Source: Datisca glomerata | Taxonomy: Eukaryota; Streptophyta; Magnoliopsida; Cucurbitales; Datiscaceae | Assembly: GCA_003255025.1 (NCBI GenBank) | Contig: QANY01007196.1 | Span: 422,666-486,665, forward strand | Direction: 5' to 3' | DNA: 64,000 bases | Shown here: positions 35,260 to 46,726 of the stretch, piece by piece | Layout of the letters: each line of letters begins with the position of its first letter | Numbering within the stretch: the first letter of the stretch is position 1 | Notes under the pieces: generated by a model | What the model was told of the DNA's origin: nothing | Database searches by the model: none | Seen by the model: the letters and a program-made list of their open reading frames with translations, nothing else | Made by a program: the position numbers and the translations under genes

Positions 35260-35640
35260 AAAGAAAAAAATCCCTCCTTCATCTGGGGCAGGCTCTCCAC
35301 AGCTTCATCGACCTCTTCTAAGGTCTTAAGGAAATTGGTTGCTCCGTTCTTGGGGCATCAATCACTTCCCCTTATAGGGAGAAAGAAATGAGACACTCCT
35401 CCTCAGGTTTAGAATGAAACCCATCTTAAACCTTCTCCTGGTACATCAACCCACTCCAAATAGTCGATGGAGTGAGTCGATGAATGAACGAAATGAACGG
35501 TGGCACGAATGAAGGAGATAGGTTGTGGTCGGTCAAGGTGCTTCATCGTGAAGCAGATGTTAAGGCTACCAGTCAGATTATAAGCTCTTATTAAGGGTAA
35601 AGTCTTTATCGCCAAAGGCAGGCATTCGACATGAACCAAG
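35260..35640 (-). pseudogene. Antisense gene remnant in element C, upstream of the 3' LTR
   Basis: Minus-strand frames read VECLPLAIKTLPLIRAYNL, TMKHLDRPQPISFIRATVHF and STHSIDYLEWVDVPGEGLRW (35639-35409). After stops, GATNFLKTLEEVDEAVESLP and QMKEGFF follow (about 35335-35265). A TATA box (TATAAAT, 35875-35881) stands about 240 bp upstream, in the same relative place as the one before the antisense gene of element B. The protein is not recognisable to me; it does not show the Transposase_28 motifs. It is read against the LTRs. Confidence 0.4.
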
Positions 35641-35874
35641 GATTCATCGACAGGTTTATTGATGGTAGAAAAATGAACTCAAATGAAACATTGATGACTT
35701 CGACACACGACATTCAAGAAGTGAAAAGAAGTGAAGTGACAGTCATGAAAAAAGCCCCCAAAGGGAGAATATTATCATTCTTCTAAAGGAATTAAGGGGA
35801 AGGATGAAGGTGAACAAGGATTTTAACTCGGTCGAGAAGGTAGGGGTGAGGAAAAAATGAAACCAAGATCACCC

Positions 35875-35881
35875 ATTTATA
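35875..35881 (-). promoter_or_regulatory. TATA box for the antisense stretch of element C
   Basis: TATAAAT in GGCCTATAAATGGGTG on the minus strand, about 390 bp inside the 3' LTR border. Element B has TATAAATAGG similarly placed. Confidence 0.4.
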
Positions 35882-36262
35882 GGCCTTGAAGGGGGAAATC
35901 GCTCATTTAATGGGCATACAAAAAAACGAGGAGAGGGGCCACAATGACAATTGTTGGGTCCATTCTACAATCAATGACGACTGTTTCATGGACCAATGAG
36001 AAGATTTTAAAAGACCAAATGATAGAATGATACGATGCAACGGACCAAGGGGCAGGATCCGTGGGATAGTAATACTCACCCCTCTCTACGCGCACCCACG
36101 CGCCATCAATACTCCCACTCTCGAAAACGTTAATGATCTTGAAAAACGGATAAAATTGAAATACGAGCCTGAGCTACCCGGATAAAGTGAAGTTTATCAC
36201 GCCCCAATGAAGTCTTCGGACCCGGATATCAAAAGATACCCAATTTCTTAACTGGGGGTAGC

Positions 36263-37009
36263 TATTATAGGCGTTTTCCAAGTCCCAATGACACAATGAC
36301 ACATGTCGCACCATAATAGGAAACTTTGTAGGCCAAGAAGGAAGTGGAACCGACCTCGACTGGGCGGCCCTATAGAGCTCGGGACGCACAAGACCCAAGC
36401 TCATGGAAAAATAGAAATAAAAGCGCTAGGAAAGCTCTGTCAACCCCGAGCACAAAGTCATCAGTACCCATCGAAGGTAACAACTAAGCTGTCACTCCCC
36501 CTAAGCCCGAGTACCCAACCGGTCTAATCCTTGTGACATAATGATTAACCTCCGTCTGGCCATCTCATAGGCACATTAACATTTAATATCCACCAGCTAT
36601 TTACCAAGGTCACCTCATTTTCATCCAATTAATGCCAGGTAAAATAGATTTGTGTCCCATACAGGCTTTCTCGACACACTACCCACGGCCCCGAGGACTC
36701 AAATATAAGTACTTCCCCTAATAAACCCAAAAAAGATATGTCTTCTTTCCCCTACAAAAACTATGCCATAATATCAAGAAATGACTAACTTATGCATCGG
36801 AGGCCCTTAGGCGGGCCAACCACCCTCGATTCCTCGCCTTTAAAGTTTTTTGTCTGTATTTTGCAGAAATGGAAGTCGTGAGGAGCTTCAGTCAGGAGGA
36901 AGATTATGCTCACCATAAAGAGGAAAGAACTTGAATAACGTCACTCTGGAAGATTCCCCTGGTTAGAAGGACCCCCACAGCTGTATTGTGGTAGTTTTCG
37001 GCTAAAACA
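36263..37009 (+). repeat. 3' LTR of element C
   Basis: It starts TATTATAGGCG (ancestral TGTTATAGGC, compare the LTR of fragment A) after AACTGGGGGTAGC and ends GGCTAAAACA. A TATA-like AAATATAAGT lies at 36701-36710. A stretch of about 60 bp near 36795-36860 (GGCGGGCCAACC) is absent or shorter in the 5' LTR. Confidence 0.8.
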
Positions 37010-37107
37010 CAGTGAATATCTGAAAAGGGAAGAGTTGTCAAAACAAGAACATAGTGTTTTTTGTGTAGATAAGGTGTTTGATTTTATGAATTTACTGAAT
37101 AATATAA

Positions 37108-37238
37108 TAAGTGTATTAGAGAAAGAAGTTTAGATGGAAGTTATAGGGAAGATGAAACATGCAAGTTTGGTCATGCTTAAGGCTTGTTATTATTGCAAAG
37201 ATGAAAAGCTTCTGATTTTTCATTACATGCCCATGGGG
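37108..37238 (+). pseudogene. LRR-III receptor kinase fragment (kinase N-lobe)
   Basis: The frame reads [20 protein letters not shown] and [15 protein letters not shown], the region from helix C to the hinge of RLK902/RKL1-type receptor kinases (usual form [20 protein letters not shown]). A stop precedes the Met, and the reading ends where a TIR element begins at 37239. The glycine-rich loop, catalytic loop and DFG are absent, so it is a fragment. Confidence 0.7.
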
Positions 37239-37632
37239 ATTAGGAATGTGCACAGTTCAGTTAGGTCAGTAGGCTATTTTTGTATTCGAACAGAATTCAT
37301 CGGTTATCTTGTAATCAAACCGACTCGAACCAGTAAGTGTATAAAACCAAACCGAAGTAGTGGTTTCGGTTCGATTGGTTGTAATCGGTTCAATTATTTA
37401 TGGTTTTGATAATATATATATATATATAGAGTTAAAATTATTTATTTTTATGGTTATAATTGGATCAAATTGATCAATATTTTTAGAGCAAAAATAACTA
37501 AACCAAATGTGCAGTTCTTTAAATTAGTTAAATCGAACCAAACCATTGGAATAAAATAACTGACCGAACTGATTCAGTTATGTTCGGCTTGATTTGGTAT
37601 GGTCAGTTCGACTATTTTCTGCACACCCCTAA
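37239..37632. mobile_element. Small TIR element with 'GTGCACRGTTCGGTT'-type ends
   Basis: The left end TTAGGAATGTGCACAGTTCA and the reverse complement of the right end (TTAGGGGTGTGCAGAAAATA) match as degenerate terminal inverted repeats. The interior is rich in repeated CGGTTCGATTGG and AACCGAA words. This is a very common type of non-autonomous plant element of about 400 bp. It sits directly against the kinase fragment. Confidence 0.55.
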
Positions 37633-37679
37633 CAAAGAGCTCACCTACCATTATTCGTTGTGAGTTTTTTTTTTTCAAC

Positions 37680-37836
37680 AAGGGATTGTTCAATTCAGAT
37701 ATAATTTCAGTTTGCTCGTTGTGTCCTAAATACAGATTCGAAAGCCTTGTCAGTTGTTTAAACCCAGGTGGAGTGTCGCTGGAGATTTTGTTATTAGGTG
37801 TAATTAATAAAAAACAATCCTCGGTTTTCATTTTAT
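37680..37836 (-). pseudogene. LRR fragment of an LRR-III receptor kinase, inverted
   Basis: The minus strand reads NNKISSDTPPGFKQLTRLSN and LYLGHNEQTEIISELNNPLL, which is the LRR pattern LxxNxxxGxIPxGFKxLTRL. GFK-LTRL-LYL...PELN is characteristic of the last LRRs of RKL1/RLK902-type receptors, the same subfamily as the kinase fragment at 37108. It lies on the opposite strand to that fragment, with the TIR element between them. Confidence 0.55.
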
Positions 37837-38125
37837 GGAGAAATTTATGACATAAGTTATGTGGCAAAGTGTTTGGAAGTACAGAAACAAAAAGGAAAAG
37901 CAGTAAAAGAAAGAGAAAATGAGAAACGGGGTAGCGGACTTGTGTACTATTGTTATACCCCAAATTCCCCAAATGAATTTCATGTAAAAAACTATGATAT
38001 TACAAGAATTGAGCTTATGTGCCAGTAAAATCTTCTCCTTCAAATGGTTAGAAGACAATAAATATCGGATTATAATAAACTTTGAGAGGGTTAAGAATGT
38101 AGTTCTTGTAGATTAAAAAAAGGGA

Positions 38126-38344
38126 GAAGTGTTCTAGCACCCGCTGTAATTTGCTTAAAAAACATAGACACATCTTCTAGTTAAAAAATGACTCAGACCA
38201 CCCTTAATGTTAACTTTCGATGACAGAAAACCTCAATGTTTGGTCAATGGTATTTTAATCATTTCATTATTAAACCAACACATCTATAACATACAGGACT
38301 TATTTATCTTTTAAGCAAATTACAGAAGTGGCTAGAGTTTCTAA
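38126..38344. mobile_element. MITE with TGTAATTTGCTTAAAA terminal repeats
   Basis: TGTAATTTGCTTAAAA at 38145-38160 is matched exactly in inverted orientation at 38309-38324. Flanking GAAGTGTTCTAGCACCC and the complement of GGCTAGAGTTTC extend the pairing imperfectly to about 33 bp. Length is about 220 bp with no coding potential. A related half copy appears near 31095-31170. Confidence 0.7.
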
Positions 38345-38739
38345 ATTTTTTCTATTTCATTTTTATGAGACGAAGCGGATTTTATGGACGTTTGTTTTTT
38401 AATTACCTTATTGTGCAAAAGTTAACTCATTTTTTTCTAAAATTAAAATTGAAAATTTTACTTTCAAATCAATAACTTTGAAAAAATACACGTCGAGTGG
38501 AAGTGGAACACAGACAACCATATCCCAAGCAACTCATCTCTTAGGCGATCAATGATCTAACCATGGATTTGATGAAATAATTGCATAACTTTTATTTTAA
38601 TGATTGATTTATTCCCAATTCTAGACAGTTAATGTTTCACCATTGGTCGAAAATTTCACTACCTCTTTTACCGTTCCGATTCCGATCTTATCTTAAGAGC
38701 AGACCTGAACGGAGAAACTCATCTTAAAAGCTATAGCCC

Positions 38740-40248
38740 AGACTAATCCCCTCTATTTCAAACTCCCCCTTTCAAATGTCGATGATTTAAGCGTCAGAAT
38801 GGCCAATTACTGGTGGACCGGTTCAATAGATAGGAAAGGGATTATCTGAGCTTCCTAGAGCAATTTAAATGGTAAAAAGAATGAAGGGGGGCGAGCGTTT
38901 CGGTATATGCACTATTTTATCTTAGAAATGCTGGCTAAACAGGGTTGGAGAATCCTTACTGAGCCTAATTCACTCCTGGGTAGTTTCTTAAAAGCTAAAT
39001 ACTTCAGTAACACTGATTTTATGAAGGCTAAACTAGGGTACCGTCCTTCGTGGGGTTGGCGGAGTTTGCTTGAGAGTAGGAAAATTCTTCCTCGGAGGAT
39101 ATGTTGGAGGATTGGTGATGGGAACAGTGTTGACATCTGGAAAGAACTATGGATCCCTAGATCCGATCTTTTTAAAGTTACCTCCAACCCAGTTCCTAAT
39201 TTCTCTAAGGTAGAAGATCTAGTCTTGCCTAATAGATCATGGAATTCTTCCTTGATTGAGAATTCGTTTAATATGGAAGACTCACACGCTAATCAATCAA
39301 TCTACATCAGCCCAACGAGTTCAGAAGACAAGATCAGATGGTTCCATAATAGAGAAGGTTTTTACACAGTTAAATCTGGTTACAAAATTGCATTCAATAA
39401 GCTACAGAATGGAAATCTCAGAATTTCAGCCAAGGGTGAAACAAGCAGCCCAAATAGTGAAACATATTACTGGAAAAAATCTGGAAGCTCCAAGTCAGTC
39501 CAATTAAAGACTTTACCTGGAGGTGCGTGAAAAATAACATTGCTACCAAGACGAATCTATGCAAGAAAGGGCTGAATATTGGGACTCAGTATTGTATCTA
39601 TGGGAGTAATGAAGAAAAACAGTCACTCACATTCTCTTCCAATGCTCATTCAGCAGAGCGTTCTGGTTTACTTGTCCCCTTGATGTTCGATAAGAACTCT
39701 TTGATAATCTCGATTTATTTTCTATTTAGAAGGATCTTTGTTCGAACTCAAGGGCAGTCCGCAAGAAGAGGAAGTACTTTCCTGGTTTGCTATTGGTTGC
39801 TGGAGGTCGTGGAAAGCTCAGAACAACGCCTGCTTCAATCAAATTATAGCTTCCAGGCTGGAAACCTTAGACCTGGCGAACAAATAAGCCGTGGAATTAA
39901 GGGAGTTCTGGGCAAAGACAAAGGAGGGGCGGCAAGTTAGGAGACTGGATCAGAAAGATTATGAAGGGACTCACCCAAAAATTTGGAGAATATGGACCGA
40001 CGGTGCTTGGAAAGACGGTTCAATAGGTATGGGTTTCATGGTTTTTAACGATTTCGGTCAGATTCACAGCTTGGGAAGTCAGAAAATCGAAACTTGCTCA
40101 GATCTCTTCTCGACTGAAGCTCGGGCTGTCGTACGGGGTCTCAGATGTGGTGGGATTGAAAGAAGAGCTATTGTGGTCATCCATAGCGATTCCCTAGAGC
40201 ATGTTCGCCTTCTCTCAGAAGCTACCAATGAAGATGTGGGTAATGAGG
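38740..40248 (+). mobile_element. LINE (L1-type non-LTR retrotransposon), 3' half
   Basis: Frames read MANYWWTGS and then LEMLAKQGWRILTEPNSLLG, KAKYFSNTDFMKAKLGYRPS and GWRSLLESRKILPRRICWRI. Next comes DGNSVDIWKELWIP (38907-39530), which covers the end of RT and the zinc-binding connection of plant LINEs. After frame changes, DKIRWFHNREGFYTVKSGYK follows, and then an RNase H domain with IWTDGAWKDGSIGMGF, STEARAVVRGL and VVIHSDSLEHVRL (39891-40265). The endonuclease and the catalytic RT core are missing, as is a poly-A tail; the 3' end is cut by the copia LTR. Confidence 0.8.
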
Positions 40249-40362
40249 GAGTAATTATTGGATGAATGATTATCCAATCATTACCTAATCTAATTAGGTC
40301 ATTAATTAGTCTTAGACATTCACTATTGTATGTAATATATATATATATATATATATATATAG

Positions 40363-40398
<36 letters not shown>

Positions 40399-40497
40399 TG
40401 CTCTATTCCTTGTAATAGGTTAGGAAAACAGAATTCAATAGACAGAAAACATTCTCCAAACTCTTCTTCTTCCTTCTCTCTATTTTCTTTCTTATCT
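40249..40497 (+). repeat. Truncated 5' LTR of the 40-kb copia
   Basis: It aligns with 44417-44592: shared GATTATCCAATCATTACCTA, ATTAATTAGTCTTAGACATT and CTCTATTCCTTGTAATAGG. It has an expanded (AT)n tract at 40335-40396 that the 3' LTR lacks. Confidence 0.8.
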
Positions 40498-40815
40498 TAG
40501 TATCAAAGTAAGGTTTTCTCGTCTGTAATTTTTCCTTCTATGATCATCTTCTTCTTAGCTAAAATAAATGGTTGAAACAAACACAACACTACTACAAATG
40601 CACATGTTAATAAAATACTGCAAACAACACAAATGCAGCTGAAACACAAACGTCTGTCGCACTTTATCCCCATCTGCCAACTTTGCTACCTATACCAAAA
40701 CAGATCCCTTCTCTCACAAGGTTTTTCCTCTCCAACCAACTCTTATAACTAAAGAAACGGCTCAAACCAAACCAGAGGAAGAGGTAGGGGAAACGGTAGG
40801 TCTGGTGAGAGACCT

Positions 40816-43800
40816 ATGTGCCAAATATGCAGAAAAACAGGCCACTATGCATCCACCTGTTTTAGCAGGTATGATTCTAGCTTCCAACCTGATCCTGCCA
40901 ACTTCAATACTCAGAACCAGTTCACCAATCAGTCTCAAAACGGTATGACACCAAGAAATCCTAGTGCATATAGTGCTTCAATAGGAAATGTTAATGACTC
41001 AAATTGGTACACGAACAGTGCAGCCACTCATCATGTTACACCTTACCTGTCCAATCTCTCCATAAAAAATGATTAGAAGGGTAAATCTAAGCTAATGATT
41101 GGTAATGGTAAGATGATAGACATTACTCATGTTGGCAGATCCTATTTACCTATTTCAAATCATTCTATTGCTTTGACACTGGACCAATTACTATGTGTTC
41201 CTTCTACAATCAAATTTTTTATTGAGTGTATCTCAACTTTGTCTAAATAACCCTAAATTAATTGAATTTGACTCAATCTTTTGTTTTGTGAAGGACAAGA
41301 TTTCGAGGGCAGTACTGCTTCAGGGTGTATTTAGAGATGGCCTGTATCACTTCCCACTTCACAAACTGCCCACATCCTCCTCACAAAACTTAGCATTCAA
41401 AGCTTCCAACCCTACTGCTTTACTTTCTATCAGTGGAGTCAATGAAGTCAATCTATGGCATCAACGACTAGGGCACCCTTCAGCCCAAGTTCAGGAAGCA
41501 ATTTTCAAGTCTGCCAAACTTCCTGCTAGCGTTTCTAGGACTGTTTCATTTTATGATGCTTGTACCCTAGGCAAAGCTCATTAAGCTACTTTTCCTTTAT
41601 CTCTTAAAGTTGCTCAAAAACCTTTTCAGACTGTACATAGTGACCTTTGGGGACCACATCCTCTTGCTTCACTCAACGGCTTTAAATATTACATTGCTAT
41701 TGTTGATGGCTTTAGTAGATTTACTTGGATTTTCCCTTGAAACTTAAATCTAATGCAAAAAAAATCTTTTGACAATTTAATGCCTTTATTGAAAGAATCT
41801 TTGACACTACAATCAAATGTCTACAAAGTGATTGATGACTTCAAGTCTCTACAACCTATATTAGTTAACCTAGACATCATTTTTAGGCACCCATGTCCAC
41901 ATACCCACCAACAAAATGGTATAGTAGAGAGAACACAAGGATATTACTGAAAAGGGTCTTGCTCTATTAGCTCATGGCCAACTACCCCTGCCTTTTTGGT
42001 GGGAGGCATTTTCTACTACCACTTTTTTATTAATAGGCTTCCCACATCTGTCTTAGCAAACGAATCCCCCTTTGAGAAACTATTCTGCACAAAACCTGAT
42101 TTTGCTTCTTAAGGGTATTTTGTTGTAGTTGCTTCCCTTTCTTGAGACTATATACTCAACATAAATTTGATTTTCATACAAAAAAATGTTTTTTTCTAGG
42201 TTATAGTCTATCCCACAAAGACTACTTATGTTTTGAACCTATTTCTGCTAAATTATACATCAGCAAAAGTGTAGTATTTAATGAGACTGAGTTTCCCTAC
42301 GCCTTACTCACCAATACTTCTTTAAACTCTGATTCGTCACTCCCTCGCTTTACTATACACCTCGTTCCCATTTTTGTTACTGGTTCAGGCTCTAACTTAC
42401 ACCCTGCAGTAGCTTCTTCAACGTCTTGTTCTACACAAAATAAGGATGTCTGTCTCACTTCACAAGGTACTATCACTACTCCCTCCTTAGACTCTCCTAC
42501 TTCTAATATTCCATATCATTCAGTACCCCTTACTGACCCCCCAAACTACCCAACCCCATGTTCATCTATAATGCATGTTTTGTCTATTGTTGTGTTACTT
42601 GTCTCTAGGTCTACTGCTTCAGTTCATCCTATGGTCACCAGGTCCAAAACAGGCTCTCTCAAGCCCAAAGCCTTTTCTGTTGTCACTCAGGAACCTCGTC
42701 TCAGCACTCCTCTCACTGTCACAGCAGCCCTATCCAACCCTGTTTGGTCTGCTGCTATGCAGGCTGAGTATCAAGCACTGCTGAAGAACAATACATGGAC
42801 CATTGTTCCTCCGTCTGCACACTGTCAGCCAGTGACAAACAAATGGGTTTTTAAAGTCAAACACAACCCAAATGACTCAGTTGATAAATGCAAGGCAAGA
42901 CTGGTTGCTAAAGGGTTCCAACAGATTGTTGGCGTTGACTTATTTGATACCTTCATTCCAGTTATCAAACCTTGCACAATTCACATTATGCTCACCATAG
43001 CTATTACAAAGGGTTGGGAAATTCATCAAATCAACATTAATAATGCCTTCCTTCATAGAGATCCCAAAGAAACAGTCTACATGGTTCAACCACCAGGTTT
43101 TGAAGATCTCACTAGACCCAATTACCTGTGCAAACTCAATAAGGCCTTATATGGGCTAAGACAGGCACCGCATGCATGGTTTGATAAGCTCAAGCTTAGT
43201 TTGCTGTCTTGGGGGTTCACTAACTCCATTTCAGACACTTCTTTGTTTCTATCCTTCTCAAACAGTCACATGGTGTCGGTTCTCATATATGTTGATGATA
43301 TCTTGGTCACTGGGAGCTGAAGCTTTTCGGAATAACTCTGGCATCTACCTCACCCAAACTAAATATGCAACTGACTTACTTCTCAAAGCCAACATGTATG
43401 ATGTAAAAAGTAACCCAACTCCAATGTTTCCTTTCTATAAACTTCAAGCAACTGGTTCACCCTTCTCCAATCCTACTCTTTACAGAAGAATTATAGGATC
43501 CTTGTAGTATCTCACCTTAATTAGGCCTGACATTGCCTTTGCTGTCAACAAGCTTAGTCAGTTCCTCTCTAAGCCAACTGTTAATCACTGGAAAGCTTGC
43601 AAACGAGTCCTTCAATACATTAAAGGAACAACACAACATTGTTTACACTTTACACCAGCATCCACTTTTTTGTGCAATGCTTATCTGATACAGGCTGGGC
43701 ATGTTCACTGGATGATAGGAAGTCGACCAATGGCTTTCGTGTATTCATGGGCAATAATCTCATCACTTGGAGCTTTAGAAAACAACGGGTTATAGCAAGA

Positions 43801-44056
43801 TCCAGCATAGAATCAGAATACCGTGTTTTCGCTCTTGCTGCTTCTAAAATCTTGTGGCTTCAATCTCTCTTTAAAGAATTAAAACTCTCACTGTCTTCCA
43901 CTCCCATTTTCTGGTGTGACAGCCACAGTACAAATGCTCTTGCATGCAACCCTATGTTCCACTCTAGGACGAAGCATAATGAACTCGACATTCATTTTAT
44001 TACAGAGAAGATCTTTTCTAAGCAACTGGAAGTACGCTATGTCCCTTCTACTTCAT
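40816..44056 (+). pseudogene. Copia gag-pol of the 40-kb element
   Basis: In order: zinc knuckle CQICRKTGHYASTC (40817-40858); protease WYTNSAATHH (about 41008), where the usual D-S-G of the active site reads N-S-A; and integrase zinc finger LWHQRLGHPSAQ (about 41453). Then come integrase core pieces HSDLWGPHPLAS, IAIVDGFSRFTWIF and HPCPHTHQQNGIVERT (to about 41945). RT follows with WSAAMQAEYQALLKN, WVFKVKHNPNDSVDKCKARL, GLRQAPHAWFDKL and the catalytic YVDDILVTGS (ends 43317). RNase H has DDRKSTNGFRVF, ARSSIESEYR and DSHSTNALACNPM (to 44056). About 35 residues are missing just after the YVDD box. Multiple stops (for example after 41076 and 41584) make it dead. Confidence 0.85.
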
Positions 44057-44161
44057 AAGTCGCAAACTTCCTCCCCAAACCTCTACTGCCATCTCAGTTC
44101 AGTATTCTTACTTCCAAGCTTCATGTGATTGCTTCCCGATATCGCTTGAGGGGGCGGGGGG

Positions 44162-44592
44162 TTATTGGCCAATATATTTTAGACAGTGATGACTTCGTTT
44201 CTACTTTGCCACATCACTGCCCACATGGAGCACCACAGCACAATTCATCTACTTCTACCAAGCACATTGCAATTGGCTCAACTCATAACAAATTATAGTT
44301 ATTTGATTCTTGCTTCTCATTGGACAACAACCTCCATCCAATAGTAATGCAACACTAGTCTTCTAGAATATTCCCTAACTAACCTCCTAGCTCACAGATC
44401 CCTTTCCTTTTAGATTGAGTAATGATTAGATCAATGATTATCCAATCATTACCTAATATATCTAGCTCATTAATTAGTCTTAGACATTCATTATTGTATG
44501 TAATATATATATCTTGCTCTATTCCTTGTAATAGGTTAGGAAAACAGAATTCAACCTCTTCTTCTTCCTTTTCTCTGTTTTCTTTCTTATCT
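44162..44592 (+). repeat. 3' LTR of the 40-kb copia
   Basis: It starts TTATTGGCCA (ancestral TG-start) immediately after the polypurine tract and ends near CTTATCTA. About 430 bp. Confidence 0.7.
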
Positions 44593-45218
44593 AAGGGGGT
44601 GTTCTCAAATAATTTTTTGGTTTAGAAACTACTTTTATATGTCCTTTTTTTTCTCCTTGGGAGTTTAATGATGTAACTCTTATTTTATCTAGGAGGGGTA
44701 TTGAGGATAGGAACTATCTTTGGGCTGATTATTTACCCATTTGGCTTTCTAGGGATTTTAATATCTCTCAGTACTTGTCTTTTTATTATTAGTCTTCCAG
44801 TGTTCTCTTTATTTTGGCTAGTACTTTTTTTTCTTTACTCAGTTTTCCCAATGGGGTTTTTCACAATAAAGGTTTTAACGAGGCTAGCCTAATGGTGTTA
44901 AGGGGGTGCCAGCCTAGCTGAGATATCCTGATGCATTCTCTATTTTCTTTCTCCATTTGAGTTTTTTTCTTCAACCTGGGATGCCCCTTGGATTTGTGCA
45001 ATCTCACATCGGTTCATTGATATGGAGGCATTAATTTGACAAAAAAACAGCGGAGCATAATTGCTATTATAACACTTCATTTTTTGTCTTCTTCTATAAC
45101 TCTTTACAAAAACGATACAGAACGTTTGAGAAAAACAATTTATGAAAGTAAAGTAAGACTACACAAAGAGAGAGCATGTGTACTCAATTTTTTTATATCT
45201 GAAATACCCATCACAATA
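44593..45218 (+). other. Unrecognised, partly coding-like
   Basis: Between two retroelements. One plus-strand frame reads NDVTLILSRRGIEDRNYLWA and DYLPIWLSRDFNISQYLSFY, then LASTFFSLLSFPNGVFHNKG (about 44655-44880), which looks like decayed protein but matches nothing I can name. From 45010 to 45218 nothing is seen. Confidence 0.25.
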
Positions 45219-45859
45219 TGTTGATGTTGATTTATGCAACAGTACATGTGCCTGACGATCGTGGCTGAAAAGTTGAACACCACAAACAAACGAAGACAAA
45301 GAGTAAGGGTGAACGAGAGTGGTTTCCTTGACTAAGAGCATCCGATACTTAAGTTAGAAGTGTCATATTTTAGTAGGGGTTGTTTAGGTGGAGAGTCACT
45401 TACCTCTTCTCGGGTAGGAAGGGGCATTTATGCCTAAGGTTCGTAGTGTTGAGATGTGCTCGGGGAATTCTATGTGATGGGACACATGTTGATGTGCCCC
45501 GAGTAGACTTGAGTGAGGGCGAGGTGACTGAACGGGGAGATGATCTCACGCGCCATAATGGTTATTAGACTTGATGGGTACTTGGGCCAAAGAGGGAGAT
45601 GACACGTGGGAGCTCACTTTCAACAAGCAATGATGATGAAGATGATGTGGAGGGTCAGTCGAGCTCTCTTATGTGGCTTCATCCCTACTACTCTTTGCTT
45701 GCTCTGCTCGGTTTGACCCGATTTGTCTACGAACCGACTTGGTCAGGTCAACTTTCTCCTTCTAAGTGATTGGGCCCTACTTCTTGTACCTGACGTAACC
45801 CCTTAGTGTAACATGATGCATTGCACCATGATTTTGGTAGTCTAGAAATGCCCATAATA
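45219..45859 (-). repeat. 3' LTR of element B
   Basis: TGTTGATGTTGAT...CCCATAATA, homologous to 17711-18061 but longer: it holds extra sequence in the middle (about 45440-45760). On the minus strand it is preceded by a purine-leaning GACTAGGGATAAC that matches element C's AACTGGGGGTAGC. Confidence 0.6.
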
Positions 45860-46270
45860 GTTATCCCTAGTCGAAGATCCTGCGCAAGCCTGATCTACCC
45901 AGATATGAAGTCTCATTTCTTTCCTAACTAACCGAGATCCTTATTTATCCTGAGCTATTTGTACTTGAGAGGTCACACCACGTGTCATCTCGCGCCCCAG
46001 TTTTGGGGCAAACACGTGTGTGCCCCTTGTACTTTCTTGAAATTTGATTTTTCATCATTCCTCGGATGTTGTCTCAATTATGATGCGTGGTACACACGTT
46101 GGGGAGGTGCGGGTTGGCATGTGTCAAGTTATCGAAGCATTAACTGTCATATCGATAGGCGTGAGAAGTGACGTTTGGGTTACCGAGCTAAACCCCATTG
46201 GCTCACGAACCGGTAGTTTTCCGTACGTTGGATCATTTTAACGATCCTAGTCCTTTTTTAAGATGGCACT

Positions 46271-46279
46271 TATAAATAG
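46271..46279 (+). promoter_or_regulatory. TATA box of the antisense gene in element B
   Basis: TATAAATAG in GCACTTATAAATAGGCCAC, followed by a pyrimidine-rich leader with CTTCTTCTTCC. It lies outside the LTR and points away from it, towards the Transposase_28 gene. Confidence 0.55.
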
Positions 46280-46580
46280 GCCACTTTCTTCTCTTCTTCT
46301 TCCAGTTAGCCCCTATTGAGAAATGAAAAAAAAAATCTTTGTCCAAAATTTTTGGCATTTTTCCCTTTCATGTTTCTCGTGCACACGGAGATTCCTCCTC
46401 CCTCGAGCATTCTCCTTTTTTCCATTCCTCTTTCATCTCGTCACTGTACAATGGGTATTTCTCTTATGGTTTTCCTGCAGCTGAAACCTTTCACTTTATT
46501 ATTTTGCCGCATCCAAGGATCGTCTTTCAAGGTTTTCCTATTCTCGCAATGAGATTCTCTTTTGTCATCGTTTATTCGCG

Positions 46581-46666
46581 GTAGGTCTTTTTCCTTTTCT
46601 TTCTATGTTTCCTTGTTTTCACTGGGCAAATTCTTTTATTCTTCTCTCTTTATTTACACTGCCTAG
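46581..46666 (+). other. Leader intron of the antisense gene in element B
   Basis: TTCGCG|GTAGGTCTTT donor and a TTTACACTGCCTAG acceptor. Same position and near-identical donor as in fragment A (19950-20025). Confidence 0.5.
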
Positions 46667-46726
46667 GGGTTCAGAGGGCCTTGCTGATCGTATGGTGGAT
46701 GCTAGTGTGCCGATCAAGGCTGCAGA
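46667..46726 (+). pseudogene. First coding exon piece of the element B antisense gene
   Basis: It reads GSEGLADRMVDASVPIKAAD, matching SGGSGGFVD...VDASIEVAEL in fragment A. The start ATG seen in fragment A is not conserved here (CTAGGGGTTC at the exon start), so initiation is uncertain. The copia LTR begins at 46727 and cuts the frame. Confidence 0.5.

Larger units (their letters stand above)
31404..37009 (+). mobile_element. Tat-type LTR element C, no pol, with antisense coding stretches
   Basis: Two LTRs in direct orientation (about 31406-32114 and 36263-37009) bound an internal region of 4.1 kb. Just inside the left LTR is TAGCGCCATCTGTGGGA (32117-32133), the element-start motif common in plant gypsy elements. 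Before the right LTR is AACTGGGGGTAG, a polypurine tract. CACTG before and CAGTG after the element could be a target duplication with one mismatch. No gag or pol domain is recognisable. The interior holds minus-strand coding-like stretches and a tandem array, so it is a non-autonomous derivative. Confidence 0.75.
40249..44592 (+). mobile_element. Ty1/copia retrotransposon, truncated 5' LTR
   Basis: The 3' LTR starts after a strong polypurine tract (TTGAGGGGGCGGGGGG, 44146-44161) and runs to about 44592. Its last 190 bp or so match the left end (40249 to about 40497), so the 5' LTR has lost its first half. TATCAAAGTAAGG at 40501 is the decayed tRNA-Met primer site (TGGTATCAGAGC type). Gag-pol between them is broken by stops and deletions. 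Confidence 0.85.

Noticed and set aside
36303..36527. 74-codon plus-strand frame
   Set aside because: Lies wholly inside the 3' LTR of element C and is not kept open in the 5' LTR.
37574..37972. 132-codon minus-strand frame as one gene
   Set aside because: Only the middle is LRR-like; the ends run into the TIR element and unrelated AT-rich DNA, so it is a fragment inside a chance open frame.
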